A stretch of 12,097 nt of DNA from NCBI GenBank assembly GCA_025454095.1, contig JALOPC010000032.1:1-12097 (forward strand), written 5' to 3'. Origin of the DNA: Syntrophales bacterium. Its GTDB lineage: Bacteria; Desulfobacterota; Syntrophia; Syntrophales; UBA2192. How positions within the stretch are numbered: position 1 is the first letter of the stretch; each line of letters opens with the position of its first letter. The position numbers and the translations under genes were made by a program. Shown in pieces: positions 1-7,983 of the stretch. Under the pieces are notes generated by a model, which was not told the origin of the DNA, searched no databases, and worked only from the letters and a program-made list of their open reading frames with translations.

Positions 1-318
1 GTCGAAGCGGCGCTTCATCCGCTCGATGGCCCAGAAGAGGTTGCGCGCCGTGGGGCGCGACTTCGCGAAAGCCTCGCAGAGCCTCGCGAAGGACTTGCGA
101 GCCTCCGGGACGGATCCCTCGGGGAGCTGCAGGGCGCCCAGGGCGATCCCCATGGCGGCGGCCACTCCGATGGCCGGGGCGCCGCGTACGGTGAGGTCCT
201 TGATGGCCTCGACCACGTCGCGCCAGTCCGTGAGGGTCAGGTAGTGCACCTTCCCCGGCAGGGCCTTCTGGTCGATGAGCACGACGGCGGCGTCGGCCCA
301 GAGAATGGTTCGGATCAT
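1..318 (-). CDS. mtnA: S-methyl-5-thioribose-1-phosphate isomerase, N-terminal part
   Basis: Only the first 106 codons are present; the gene leaves the window at its left edge. The family converts 5-methylthioribose-1-phosphate to methylthioribulose-1-phosphate in the cytoplasmic methionine salvage pathway. The N-terminus ([20 protein letters not shown]) has the usual opening of the family. The conserved [11 protein letters not shown] segment lies at residues 45-55, and [10 protein letters not shown] lies near the edge. The ATG at 318-316 overlaps the gatB stop as ATGA, so translation is probably coupled to gatB at the end of a gatCAB-mtnA transcript. The gatB reading frame also runs into this gene in frame because of a lesion in gatB. 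Related eIF2B-like isomerases share the fold, but the N-terminal motifs favour MtnA. Confidence 0.87.
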   Translation of the reverse strand, partial: MIRTILWADAAVVLIDQKALPGKVHYLTLTDWRDVVEAIKDLTVRGAPAIGVAAAMGIALGALQLPEGSVPEARKSFARLCEAFAKSRPTARNLFWAIERMKRRFD

Positions 319-1626
319 GACCCCGAAAGCATCTTCTTGAGCAGGTCGTTGACGAGCTGCGGGTTGGCCTTGCCCCGGGTGAGCTTCATGGGTGAGGCCC
401 TTCTCCTTGACAATCTCGGCGGGCTTCTTCGAGGACTTGACCATCTCCTCGAAGACCTCCTTGGCGATCTTGCCGCTGATGGTCCCGTTCTCGATGAGGT
501 TGATCATCTCCGCCACGTGGGCGGGCGTCACGGGGCTGTCCTTGATCTCGCGCTTCTGCTCGTTGAGGTACCGCAGCAGATCCCCCATGACCCAGTTGCT
601 GACGATCTTGGGCTTGCCGCAGAGCTTCACCGCCTCCTCGTAGAAGTCGGCCAGGGCCCTCGTCGTGGTCAGCACGCTCGCGTCGTAGACGGGGATGCCG
701 TACTGCGCGATGAAGCGGTCCTGCTTCTCGAGCGGAAGCTCGGGGAGCGCCCTGCGGACCTCCTCGATCCACTCGCTGGAGATCAGGATGGGGACGAGAT
801 CCGGGTCGGGGAAGTAACGGTAGTCGTGGGCTTCCTCCTTGCTGCGCATGGAGTGGGTCTGTCCCTGGGCGTCGTCCCAGAGGCGCGTCTCCTGGACGAC
901 CGCGCCGCCGCTCTCCAGGATGTACTGCTGGCGCTTGATCTCGTACTCCAGGGCCCGCTGGACGTTGCGGAAGGAGTTCATGTTCTTGAGCTCCGTGCGG
1001 GTGCCGAAGGCCTCCTGGCCCCTGGGGCGGATGGAGACGTTGGCGTCGCAGCGGAAGGAGCCTTCCTCCATGTTGCCGTCGCAGATCTCGAGGTAGACGA
1101 GGATGTCGCGCAGCCTGCGCAGGTACTCGCCGGCTTCCTCGGGGCTGCGCATGTCGGGCTCGCTCACGATCTCGATGAGGGGCACGCCCGTGCGGTTGAA
1201 ATCGACGTAGCTCCAGGGGTTGCGCTCGTCGTGGACGAGCTTGCCGGCGTCCTCCTCCATGTGGATGCGGGTGATGCCGATCCGCTTCTTCTCGCCGTTG
1301 AGCAGGATGTCGATGTGCCCGTGCTCGGCCAGGGGGTGGGCGTACTGGGAGATCTGGTAGCCCTTGGGCAGATCCGGGTAGAAGTAGTTCTTCCGTGCGA
1401 AGTTCTCGTAGGCGTTGATGCTGCAGCCGGTGGCGAGCCCCATCCGGATCGTGAACTCCACGACCTTGCGGTTCAGCACGGGGAGCACGCCCGGCATCCC
1501 GAGGCAGATCTGGCAGGTGTGCTCGTTGGGCCCCGCCCCGAATTTGGTGGAGCAGCCGCAGAATATCTTCGAGTCGGTCAGAAGCTGGGCGTGGACCTCC
1601 AGCCCGATGACGGTTTCGTAAGCCAT
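315..1626 (-). CDS. gatB: Asp/Glu-tRNA amidotransferase subunit B, damaged near its 3' end
   Basis: GatB binds the mischarged tRNA and phosphorylates its Glu or Asp before amidation in the GatCAB complex. The ATG shares one base with the gatA stop (TAATG). The N-terminus reads [15 protein letters not shown], with E10 and H12 at the positions of family metal ligands. A zinc-type CxC...CxxC set lies at C23, C25, C38 and C41. The frame is intact through residue 412 (IVKEKGLTH). The typical C-terminus, [20 protein letters not shown], then appears in another frame from 389 and ends at TGA 317-315. From remembered homologues, about 41 codons of the YqeY-like tail domain are missing between them. 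A net loss of 122 bases would fit the frame change. Without correction, the upstream frame stays open into mtnA. A sequence or assembly error is plausible because GatB is normally essential. Confidence 0.88.
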
Positions 1627-3083
1627 TAGAGTTTCGGCCTCCTTCGTTCGATTCCGGAATGTCGCTCGTAGGCGTGGGCGACCTGGAGGAGTTTTCCCTC
1701 CTCGAAGTGGCCCGCCTGGAACTGGACCCCGATGGGCAGGCCCGACTGCGTGTACCCGCAGGGCACCGAGATGCCCGGGATGCCCGCCAGGTTCGTCGAG
1801 ATCGTGAAGATGTCCGACAGGTACATCTGCAGGGGGTCGTCCATCTTCTCGCCGATCTTGAAGGCGGGCGTGGGGGTCGTGGGGGTGAGGATCACGTCGC
1901 AGGTCTTGAAGGCCTCCTGGAAATCGCGTTTGATCAGGGTGCGCACCTGGGAGGCTTTCTTGTAGTAGGCGTCGTAGTAGCCCGAGGACAGGGCGTAGGT
2001 GCCGATCATGATGCGGCGCTTCACCTCGGCGCCGAAGCCCTGCGAGCGGGTCTTCTTGTACATCTCCATGAGATCTCGCCCGTCGGCGGATCGGTAGCCG
2101 TACTTCACGCCGTCGTAGCGGGCGAGGTTGGAACTCGCCTCGGCCGGCGCGATGATGTAGTAGACCGCGAGACAGTACTGCGTGTGGGGAAGCGAGATGG
2201 GGACGCTTTTCGCGCCGAGGCCCTCGATCACCTGGATCGTCCTTTTCACGGCGGCGTCGACCTCGGGGTCGATGCCCTCGATGAAATACTCCTTCGGGAT
2301 CCCCACGGTGAAGCCCTTGATGTCCTTGCCGATGAAGCTGCGGTAGTCGGGGACGTCCATGGGCACCGACGTGGACTCCATGGGGTCGTAGCCAGCGATG
2401 GCGTTCATCATGATGGCCGCGTCCTCCACGTCCTTCGTGAACGGGCCGATCTGGTCGAGCGACGAGGCGAAGGCGACGAGGCCGTACCGGGAGACGCGCC
2501 CGTAGGTGGGCTTGAGGCCCACGACCCCGCAGAGCGCCGCCGGCTGGCGGATGGAGCCGCCCGTGTCGGAGCCCGTGGCTGCGATGCACTCGTCGGCGGC
2601 CAGGGCCGCGGCGGAGCCGCCGCTGGAGCCGCCGGGGATGCGCTCCAGGTCCCAGGGGTTGCAGGTGGGTCCGAACCAGGAATTCTCCGTGGAGGACCCC
2701 ATGGCGAACTCGTCCATGTTGGTCTTGCCGACAAAGACGGCGCCTTCGCCGCGCAGTTTCCTCACCACCGTGCCGTCGTAGGGCGGCACGAAGTTGTGCA
2801 GGATGTGCGAGCCGCAGGTCGTGCGGACGCCCTTCGTGCAGTGGATGTCCTTGAGGGCGACGGGAATGCCCGTGAGCGGTTTGAGGGTTCCCTTCCGGAT
2901 CTCCTCGTCGGCCCGCTTCGCTTCCTCGAAGGCCTGCTCCTTCATGACCGTCGTGAACGAGCGGACCCGCTCCTCGACGGCATCGATGCGCTTGAAGACG
3001 TCCGTGACGATCTCCGTCGACGTCACTTCCTTCTTCCTGATCAAATCCTGTAAACCGTGTATGGTCAGTTCGTTTAATGTCAT
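1626..3083 (-). CDS. gatA: Asp/Glu-tRNA amidotransferase subunit A (amidase)
   Basis: This is the glutaminase subunit of GatCAB. It releases ammonia from glutamine for conversion of Glu-tRNA(Gln), and probably Asp-tRNA(Asn), to the amidated forms. The 485 residues are full length for the family. The amidase-signature triad is visible: K78 in ALKD, the cis-serine S153 in GGSSGGS, and the nucleophile S177 in [10 protein letters not shown]. The amidase core covers roughly residues 25-470. It lies 62 bases after gatC, a gap holding a GGG-every-7 tract, and overlaps gatB by one base. No strong Shine-Dalgarno sequence precedes the ATG; only a purine-rich AGAAAGAGAG stretch is there. A gatCAB operon is the usual arrangement and implies that the cell charges tRNA(Gln) and/or tRNA(Asn) indirectly. 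Confidence 0.97.
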   Translation of the reverse strand: MTLNELTIHGLQDLIRKKEVTSTEIVTDVFKRIDAVEERVRSFTTVMKEQAFEEAKRADEEIRKGTLKPLTGIPVALKDIHCTKGVRTTCGSHILHNFVPPYDGTVVRKLRGEGAVFVGKTNMDEFAMGSSTENSWFGPTCNPWDLERIPGGSSGGSAAALAADECIAATGSDTGGSIRQPAALCGVVGLKPTYGRVSRYGLVAFASSLDQIGPFTKDVEDAAIMMNAIAGYDPMESTSVPMDVPDYRSFIGKDIKGFTVGIPKEYFIEGIDPEVDAAVKRTIQVIEGLGAKSVPISLPHTQYCLAVYYIIAPAEASSNLARYDGVKYGYRSADGRDLMEMYKKTRSQGFGAEVKRRIMIGTYALSSGYYDAYYKKASQVRTLIKRDFQEAFKTCDVILTPTTPTPAFKIGEKMDDPLQMYLSDIFTISTNLAGIPGISVPCGYTQSGLPIGVQFQAGHFEEGKLLQVAHAYERHSGIERRRPKL

Positions 3084-3106
3084 TACAGACTCTCTTTCTG
3101 TTTCTT

Positions 3107-3144
3107 CCCGATACCCGATACCCGATACCCTATCCCCGATACCC
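3107..3144 (-). repeat. GGG-every-7 tract between gatC and gatA (six G-runs)
   Basis: On the coding strand GGG recurs six times at an exact 7-base spacing; the plus-strand CCC runs start at 3107, 3114, 3121, 3128, 3135 and 3142. Units are GGGTATC, with one GGGGATA variant. The tract starts one base after the gatC stop and ends in GGGAAG. The pattern meets the standard G3-N4 criterion for an intrastrand DNA or RNA quadruplex. Similar tracts occur at 3504-3534, 9995-10025 and 7984-8000. Confidence 0.85.
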
Positions 3145-3145
3145 T

Positions 3146-3433
3146 TTACTCAATGACCTTCGGCACCCGGTAGCAGTTGCCGCTCTCCGAGGGGGCATTG
3201 GCCAGCGACAGCTCATGGGGCAGCGACTCCCGGACCACGTCCTCCCGGAAGGCGTTCTGGATGGCGATGGCGTGCGTCTCGGGCTCGACGCCCGTCGTGT
3301 CGACCTCGCCCAGCTTCTCCATGTAGAGAAGGATGTTGTTGAGCTGAGTGGTGAACTTCCCCTTCTCCTCTTCGCTGAACTCGAGCCGCGCCAGGTGCGC
3401 CACGTATTCGACCTGTTCCTTCGTGATCTTCAA
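3146..3433 (-). CDS. gatC: Asp/Glu-tRNA amidotransferase subunit C
   Basis: GatC is the small subunit that wraps around GatA and GatB and stabilises the amidotransferase. The predicted protein has 95 residues, as usual for the family. It shows the typical start, [18 protein letters not shown], and an ending with [10 protein letters not shown], like the family's C-terminal RVP segment. I place the start at TTG 3433-3431 because a clean GGAGG (3446-3442) lies 8 bases upstream. A longer frame from TTG 3448 would begin inside that ribosome binding site. It is first of gatC-gatA-gatB-mtnA and lies 115 bases after the deacetylase gene. No clear promoter was seen in that gap, so co-transcription with the deacetylase is possible. 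Confidence 0.93.
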   Translation of the reverse strand: MKITKEQVEYVAHLARLEFSEEEKGKFTTQLNNILLYMEKLGEVDTTGVEPETHAIAIQNAFREDVVRESLPHELSLANAPSESGNCYRVPKVIE

Positions 3434-3503
3434 TGTGTCAGCCTCCAAAAAACATTACCGCCTAATCGATAGACGGCATTCGTCTTGCTCGTTGTCTTTT
3501 CTT

Positions 3504-3534
3504 CCCGATACCCGAGACCCTAGACCCGATACCC
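3504..3534 (-). repeat. GGG-every-7 tract between the deacetylase gene and gatC (five G-runs)
   Basis: Five CCC runs on the plus strand start at 3504, 3511, 3518, 3525 and 3532, an exact 7-base period. On the coding strand the units are GGGTATC, GGGTCTA, GGGTCTC and GGGTATC, followed by GGGAAGAAAAG. It lies 14 bases after the stop of the deacetylase gene. It matches the tract between gatC and gatA in unit, orientation and trailing GGGAAGAAA. Confidence 0.83.
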
Positions 3535-3548
3535 GCCGCGCAGCAGCA

Positions 3549-4607
3549 TCACTGGAAGCATTTCCAGTATGGCTTGATCTGGCCTATCACCGAGTCGATC
3601 GTCCGGTTGATCGACGCATCGGCCTCGCCTTCATGGCGCCGGAGGTCCGCCTCGGTAACCCGGGTGGCCCCGCTCATCTCCTCGAGGACGACCTTGCTGC
3701 CCTCCGCAAGACCCCCCAGGTGATAGCCGCCCTCGAGAACGGCGGCAAACCGGCCGCCGCAGCACGTATCGGCAATGTCCATGAGCACCCGGGCAAGCAT
3801 CCCGAAACCCGACGGCGTGACCTTCATCCCCCCCAGGGGATCGCGGAAGTAGATGTCGAACCCCGCCGAGAGCAGAACGATTTCGGGCATATACTCGTAC
3901 GCCAGGGGCTGGAGAACCCGCCGGAAGACCCGCAGGTACTCGGCATCGCCGGGCCCGGTCTTGAGGGGCACATTAACCGTGTATCCCTGCCCGTCGCCCC
4001 GGCCGGTTTCCTGGAGACTGCCCGTCCCGGGGTAGTAGGGGTACTGGTGGGTCGAAAAATAAAGGACCCGGGGGTCTTCGTAGAAGGAGTGCTGCGTGCC
4101 GTTGCCGTGGTGGAGATCCCAGTCGACGATGAGGACCCGCTTCATCCCGAGGACCTTGATCGCGTGCATCGCCCCGATGGCGACATTGTTGAAGATGCAG
4201 AAACCGGCCGCGCGGCTTGCCTCGGCATGGTGACCCGGCGGCCGCACAAAGGCGAAGGCATTCCGCAGATCGCCTTTCGCGATGCCGCCGACGCAGTTGA
4301 GGAACCCGCCCACGGCCAGCTTGGCCACCTCGTAGGACTCGCCGGAGGCCTCCGTGTCGGGGTCGAGGTAGGTGTGATCCTTCCCCGCCGACTGGGCGAT
4401 CATCTTCACGTACGAGTGCTTGTGGATCATCTCGATCTCTTCGTCCAGGGCGACGCGCGGCTTCACCTCCGTGAATTTCCCTGCCATCTCGGGGCCTTCG
4501 AGCATCTTGTAGATCGATTCCAGACGCTTCGGGCTTTCGGGGTGGTAATGGCCGGTTTCATGACGGAGGTACCGGTAATCTTTTACGATTCCAGTGGCCG
4601 ATGCCAT
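3549..4607 (-). CDS. Histone deacetylase family zinc amidohydrolase
   Basis: The family uses a zinc-bound water to hydrolyse acetyl-amide bonds; bacterial members act on acetyl-lysine proteins (AcuC-like), acetylpolyamines or related substrates. The substrate here cannot be read from sequence. The 352 residues carry the full active-site set: paired histidines in RPPGHHAE (H126, H127), DWDLHHGNGT with the expected zinc ligands D164 and H166, the third ligand D251 in SAGFD, and EGGYH with the probable catalytic tyrosine Y295. No signal peptide or membrane segment is seen, so it is probably cytoplasmic. The ATG at 4607 follows a GAGGGGG site about 5 bases upstream. It is divergent from the tat genes and upstream of gatCAB on the same strand. 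AcuC, HdaH or acetylpolyamine amidohydrolase are all possible names. Confidence 0.92.
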   Translation of the reverse strand: MASATGIVKDYRYLRHETGHYHPESPKRLESIYKMLEGPEMAGKFTEVKPRVALDEEIEMIHKHSYVKMIAQSAGKDHTYLDPDTEASGESYEVAKLAVGGFLNCVGGIAKGDLRNAFAFVRPPGHHAEASRAAGFCIFNNVAIGAMHAIKVLGMKRVLIVDWDLHHGNGTQHSFYEDPRVLYFSTHQYPYYPGTGSLQETGRGDGQGYTVNVPLKTGPGDAEYLRVFRRVLQPLAYEYMPEIVLLSAGFDIYFRDPLGGMKVTPSGFGMLARVLMDIADTCCGGRFAAVLEGGYHLGGLAEGSKVVLEEMSGATRVTEADLRRHEGEADASINRTIDSVIGQIKPYWKCFQ

Positions 4608-4700
4608 AGGCGCCCCCTCGGGGTTGAGATCGGAAGGAAACCTCTACCACACAATACCTTAAAAATCAAAAGGATTCCCTTGCGCGGACGGCCAAAAGCC

Positions 4701-4729
4701 TTGACAATGGGGGAGACAAAAGCTATTTA
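4701..4729 (+). promoter_or_regulatory. Sigma70-type promoter for the tat-mrcA genes
   Basis: A perfect -35 hexamer TTGACA at 4701-4706 is followed after 17 bases by TATTTA at 4724-4729; TTTAAT at 4726-4731 is an alternative -10 with a 19-base spacer. Transcription would start near 4736, leaving about 26 untranslated bases. It lies in the 154-base divergent gap between the deacetylase and Tat genes. No equally good promoter was seen on the minus strand there. Confidence 0.6.
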
Positions 4730-4761
4730 ATCCGAATTCCGCAACTTGCGAGGTATCTGCC

Positions 4762-5052
4762 GTGTTCGGCATCGGCATGCAGGAACTGATCATTATCCTG
4801 ATCGTGGCGCTCATCTTCATCGGGCCCAAGAAGCTCCCCGATCTGGCCAAGTCGCTGGGCAAAGGGGTGGCCCAGTTCAAGGGCGCCATGGACGACGTGA
4901 AGGGAACCTTCGACGACGGCATCAAGAAGGAAATGAATCAGGTCAAGGACTCCCTCCTCGAGGACAAGAAGGAGGAGAAGGCGCCGTCGACGCCCGCGGA
5001 CCCCTACGCGACGGCGGAAGAAAAGAAAGAAAAACCGGGGAACCAGGCCTGA
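4762..5052 (+). CDS. tatA/tatB: Twin-arginine translocase TatA/TatB family protein
   Basis: This is a pore-forming or receptor component of the Tat pathway, which exports folded proteins across the inner membrane. The 96 residues show the family layout: a short periplasmic N-terminus (MFGIGMQE), one membrane helix at about residues 7-20, an amphipathic helix at about 24-45 (KLPDLAKSLGKG), and a charged lysine/glutamate-rich tail. The GTG start at 4762 has a weak GAGG 8 bases upstream. E8 and the hinge GPKKLP resemble TatB, whereas the short length and tail resemble TatA. No second member lies before tatC, so this protein may serve both roles or a separate TatA may be encoded elsewhere. Confidence 0.93.
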   Translation: MFGIGMQELIIILIVALIFIGPKKLPDLAKSLGKGVAQFKGAMDDVKGTFDDGIKKEMNQVKDSLLEDKKEEKAPSTPADPYATAEEKKEKPGNQA

Positions 5053-5077
5053 GAGGTGTGTTCGCCGACGGCACCGT

Positions 5078-5107
5078 GACTCTGGAATCCGACCGGGCTC
5101 CGGAGTC
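5078..5107 (+). other. Inverted repeat in the tatA-tatC gap
   Basis: GACTCTGGA (5078-5086) can pair with TCCGGAGTC (5099-5107), forming a 9-bp stem with one G-U pair and a 12-base loop. No proper T-run follows, so it is not a convincing terminator. It might slow polymerase, protect mRNA ends or set the TatA:TatC ratio; none of these can be shown here. Confidence 0.45.
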
Positions 5108-5131
5108 GATTTGTGTTGGGACCATTTTCCC

Positions 5132-5170
5132 GACCAGACAGACCCAATGACGAAAAAGACCAGATAGACC
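5132..5170 (+). repeat. Degenerate roughly 9-base periodic GAC tract before tatC
   Basis: GAC recurs at 5132, 5141, 5149, 5158 and 5167, spacings of 9, 8, 9 and 9, with the near-identical blocks GACCAGACAGACC and GACCAGATAGACC at its ends. It ends 3 bases before the tatC ATG, and that ATG is followed by another ACC. It occupies the place where a Shine-Dalgarno sequence would be expected; none is visible. Confidence 0.55.
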
Positions 5171-5173
5171 GGC

Positions 5174-5929
5174 ATGACCGAACCCAACGAAGACAAGATG
5201 CCCCTGACCTCCCACCTGGAGGAACTGCGCAAGAGGCTTGTCCGGAGCCTGGCCGCCGTGGGCATCGCCTTCATGGCCTGCTTCTTCTTCAAGGAGGATC
5301 TCTTCCGGATCGTCGCCCAGCCGCTCGTGAGCGTCATGCCGGCCGGCAGCCACCTGATCTACACGGGGCTGCCCGAGGCCTTCTTCACCTACATCAAGGT
5401 GTCCTTCTACGCGGGCCTCTTCGTCGCGAGCCCCTTCGTCCTGTACCAGGTCTGGAAATTCATCTCGCCGGGGCTCTACCCGGGCGAGCGGAAGTTCGTG
5501 GTCCCCTTCGTGACGGTCTCGACGCTGCTGTTCGCAGGCGGGGTCTCCTTCGGCTACTTCCTGGTGCTCCCGTCGGCGTACAAGTTCTTCCTGGAATTCA
5601 CCACCGATTTCCTCAAACCCATGCTCTCCATGCGGGAGTACCTCACGCTGACGCTCAAGCTGCTGCTCGCTTTCGGGGTCATCTTCGAGATCCCCGTGTT
5701 CCTCTTCTTCATGACGAAGATCGGCCTGGTAACGCCGCGCAAGCTGGCGCGGATGCGCCGCTACGCGATCGTGGTGTGCTTCATCGTGGCGGCGCTGATC
5801 ACCCCCACGCCGGACGCCTTCACGCAGTGCATGATGGCGATCCCCATGATCGTCCTCTACGAGGTCGGCATCGTCGTCTCCAAGCTCGCCGTCCGGCGAA
5901 AAGACGCCGATGACCGTGAAACATCCTGA
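5174..5929 (+). CDS. tatC: Sec-independent translocase subunit TatC
   Basis: TatC is the inner-membrane receptor that recognises twin-arginine signal peptides and recruits TatA. Its 251 residues are typical. The conserved cytoplasmic N-terminus SHLEELRKRL (13-22) is followed by about six hydrophobic segments, near 24-39, 74-92, 110-132, 156-178, 196-211 and 218-238. Signature loops are visible: SPFVLYQVWKFISPGLYPGERK spans about 86-107, and FEIPV spans 171-175 with the conserved glutamate E172. The ATG at 5174 lacks a recognisable ribosome binding site. The stop overlaps the next gene's start (TGATG), pointing to coupled translation. It lies 121 bases after the TatA/TatB gene. Confidence 0.97.
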   Translation: MTEPNEDKMPLTSHLEELRKRLVRSLAAVGIAFMACFFFKEDLFRIVAQPLVSVMPAGSHLIYTGLPEAFFTYIKVSFYAGLFVASPFVLYQVWKFISPGLYPGERKFVVPFVTVSTLLFAGGVSFGYFLVLPSAYKFFLEFTTDFLKPMLSMREYLTLTLKLLLAFGVIFEIPVFLFFMTKIGLVTPRKLARMRRYAIVVCFIVAALITPTPDAFTQCMMAIPMIVLYEVGIVVSKLAVRRKDADDRETS

Positions 5930-7968
5930 TGACGCCGGGTAACCGATCCTCCATCAAGAGAGCCGTCGTCCGGAAGGCCCGCAGAAGCCGGGTTTTCCGA
6001 TGGATCTTCTCGTTCATGATCGTCGTGGGAATCTTCGCGGGCATCGGCGCCGCGGGGTTTCTCGCCTGGCTGATCCACGAGTCCCCGAGCGTCGACACCC
6101 TGAAGGACTACCGGCCGAGCACCACGACGCGGATCTACTCGGACAAGAACGAACTCATCGACTCCTTCTATGCCGAGGACCGCCGGGTCGTCCCCATCGC
6201 CGAGATCCCCGACGTGGTCATCAAGGCCTTTGTGGCCGGCGAGGACGCGCGCTTTTTCCAGCACGAGGGGCTCGACCTGATCGGCATCTTCCGCGCCTTC
6301 GTCAAGAACATGATCGCCGGCGAAATCGTCCAGGGCGGCAGCACCATCACCCAGCAGGTGGCCCGGTCGCTCTACCTTTCGCCCGAACGGACCTTCACGC
6401 GCAAGATCCGGGAGGCGATCCTCGCGTACAAGATCGACCGCTACCTGAAGAAGCAGGAGATCCTGGAGCTCTACCTCAACCACATCTACCTCGGCCACGG
6501 GGCGTACGGGATCGAGGCGGCCTCGCAGAGCTACTTCGGAAAGTCCGCACGCAACCTCACGCTGCCGGAGGCGGCCATGCTGGCCGGCCTGCCGAAGGCG
6601 CCCAGCCGCTTCTCGCCCTACGTGAACATGGAGAGGGCCCGACAGCGGCAGGCCTACGTCCTGACCCGGATGCAGGAGGACGGCTACATCACCCCCGCCG
6701 CGAAGGACAAGGCGATCAAGGAGCCCGTCAAGCTCATCTCGTCGAAGCCCCGCGAGAAGATCGCCCCCTACTTCACGGAGAACGTGCGCCGCTACATCCT
6801 CGAGAAGTACGGATCCGACGCCCTCTACCGCGAGGGGCTGGAGGTCTACACGACGATCAACGCGGAGATGCAGAGGGCGGCCAACGAGGCCGTCGAGCGG
6901 GGCATCCGGGAGATGGAGACGCGGGAGAAGTTCACGCCGGGCGAGCTGCAGGGGGCCCTGCTGTGCATGGATGCGCGGACGGGCGAAGTCAAGGCCATGG
7001 TCGGGGGCCGGGACTACAAGAAGAGCGAGTTCAACCGGGCCACCCAGGCCCGGCGGCGCCCCGGGTCGTCGTTCAAGCCCTTCGTCTACACGGCCGCCTT
7101 CGACAAGGGGATGACGCCGGCGACGGTCATCCTCGACTCGCCCATCATCTTCAACGACGCCACCCGCGGGGAGTGGAAGCCCCAGAACTTCGAGCACAAG
7201 TTCTTCGGGCCCACGACGCTGCGGACGGCCCTGACCTTCTCGCGCAACGTGGTGACCGTGAAGCTGCTCCAGGAGCTGGGCCTGGCCTACGTCATCGACT
7301 ACGCGCACAACATGGGGATCAACTCGCCGCTCACCCGCGACCTCACGCTCGCCCTCGGGACCTCGACGGTGACGCTCCAGGAGATGGTCCGGGGCTACGG
7401 CGTTCTCGCCAACGGCGGCAGGCGTGCGGAGCCCTACTTCATCCGCAAGATCGTCGACCGCAACGGCCACGTCCTCGAGGAGCAGGCCCCCCAGGTGGAG
7501 CAGGCGATCGACCCCCGCGTGGCGTTCCTGACGACGTCGGTGCTGCAGAACGTCGTCCAGGAGGGAACGGGAGAGCGGGTCAAGGCGATCGGCCGGCCCG
7601 TGGCCGGCAAGACGGGGACGACGGACGACTACTTCGACGCCTGGTTCATCGGCTACACGCCGTCGCTCGTGGCCGGCGTGTGGGTGGGCTTCGACGCGGA
7701 AAAGACGATGGGCCGCTCCGGCGTGGGCGGCCGGGCCGCGGCGCCCGTCTGGCTCTACTTCATGGAGCAGGCCCTCAAGGGGCTGCCCGTGGAGGTCTTC
7801 GCGGCGCCCGAAGGCGTCGTCTTCGCCCGCATCGACCCCAGGACGGGCCTGCTGGCCAACCCGGGAACGAAGGACCCCGTCTTCGAAGGCTTCCTCGAGG
7901 GGACGGCGCCCAAGGAGTACGCACCCCCTTCGAGCGACGAGCCCGCAAGCGAGCCGGTCAGGCCCTAG
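5929..7968 (+). CDS. mrcA: Bifunctional penicillin-binding protein 1A
   Basis: This class A PBP polymerises lipid II into glycan strands and cross-links peptides in the periplasm. The 679 residues comprise a short basic cytoplasmic tail, one membrane helix (about 24-48), a GT51 glycosyltransferase domain (about 70-240) and a transpeptidase domain (about 340-620). Catalytic features are the GT51 glutamate E105 in EDARFFQHEG, QGGSTITQQ at 135-143, and the transpeptidase motifs SSFK (S380 nucleophile, K383), SRN (438-440) and KTGT (561-564). It is shorter than the roughly 850-residue Escherichia coli PBP1A, with a smaller linker between the catalytic domains. The Pro/Glu/Ser-rich C-terminus looks disordered. 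The ATG overlaps the tatC stop by one base. Confidence 0.95.
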   Translation: MTPGNRSSIKRAVVRKARRSRVFRWIFSFMIVVGIFAGIGAAGFLAWLIHESPSVDTLKDYRPSTTTRIYSDKNELIDSFYAEDRRVVPIAEIPDVVIKAFVAGEDARFFQHEGLDLIGIFRAFVKNMIAGEIVQGGSTITQQVARSLYLSPERTFTRKIREAILAYKIDRYLKKQEILELYLNHIYLGHGAYGIEAASQSYFGKSARNLTLPEAAMLAGLPKAPSRFSPYVNMERARQRQAYVLTRMQEDGYITPAAKDKAIKEPVKLISSKPREKIAPYFTENVRRYILEKYGSDALYREGLEVYTTINAEMQRAANEAVERGIREMETREKFTPGELQGALLCMDARTGEVKAMVGGRDYKKSEFNRATQARRRPGSSFKPFVYTAAFDKGMTPATVILDSPIIFNDATRGEWKPQNFEHKFFGPTTLRTALTFSRNVVTVKLLQELGLAYVIDYAHNMGINSPLTRDLTLALGTSTVTLQEMVRGYGVLANGGRRAEPYFIRKIVDRNGHVLEEQAPQVEQAIDPRVAFLTTSVLQNVVQEGTGERVKAIGRPVAGKTGTTDDYFDAWFIGYTPSLVAGVWVGFDAEKTMGRSGVGGRAAAPVWLYFMEQALKGLPVEVFAAPEGVVFARIDPRTGLLANPGTKDPVFEGFLEGTAPKEYAPPSSDEPASEPVRP

Positions 7969-7983
7969 CGGCCTCGCGGCCGC

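Noticed and set aside
315..1626. A genuine functional GatB-MtnA fusion protein
   Set aside because: The joining segment is out-of-frame GatB sequence, the normal GatB ending with its own stop overlapping the mtnA ATG is intact in another frame, and the shared frame can arise by chance after a deletion.
244..1629. Long plus-strand open frame opposite gatB
   Set aside because: It mirrors the codon bias of gatB on the other strand, has no recognisable motif and no ribosome binding site; the minus strand reads as clear GatB.
1659..3053. Long plus-strand open frame opposite gatA
   Set aside because: Low-complexity Val/Gly/Arg/Asp-rich translation typical of the antisense of a GC-rich gene; GatA is unambiguous on the minus strand.
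3434..3448. gatC start at TTG 3448
   Set aside because: That start lies inside the GGAGG ribosome binding site; TTG 3433 sits 8 bases after it and gives the usual GatC N-terminus.
3107..3534. CRISPR array
   Set aside because: The repeats are 7-base tandem units without unique spacers of 25-40 bases, and no cas gene is present.
5857..7470. Long minus-strand open frame opposite mrcA
   Set aside because: Antisense shadow of a GC-rich gene; PBP1A has all catalytic motifs on the plus strand.
7968..7983. Intrinsic terminator after mrcA
   Set aside because: A GC-rich hairpin exists but no T-run follows it.
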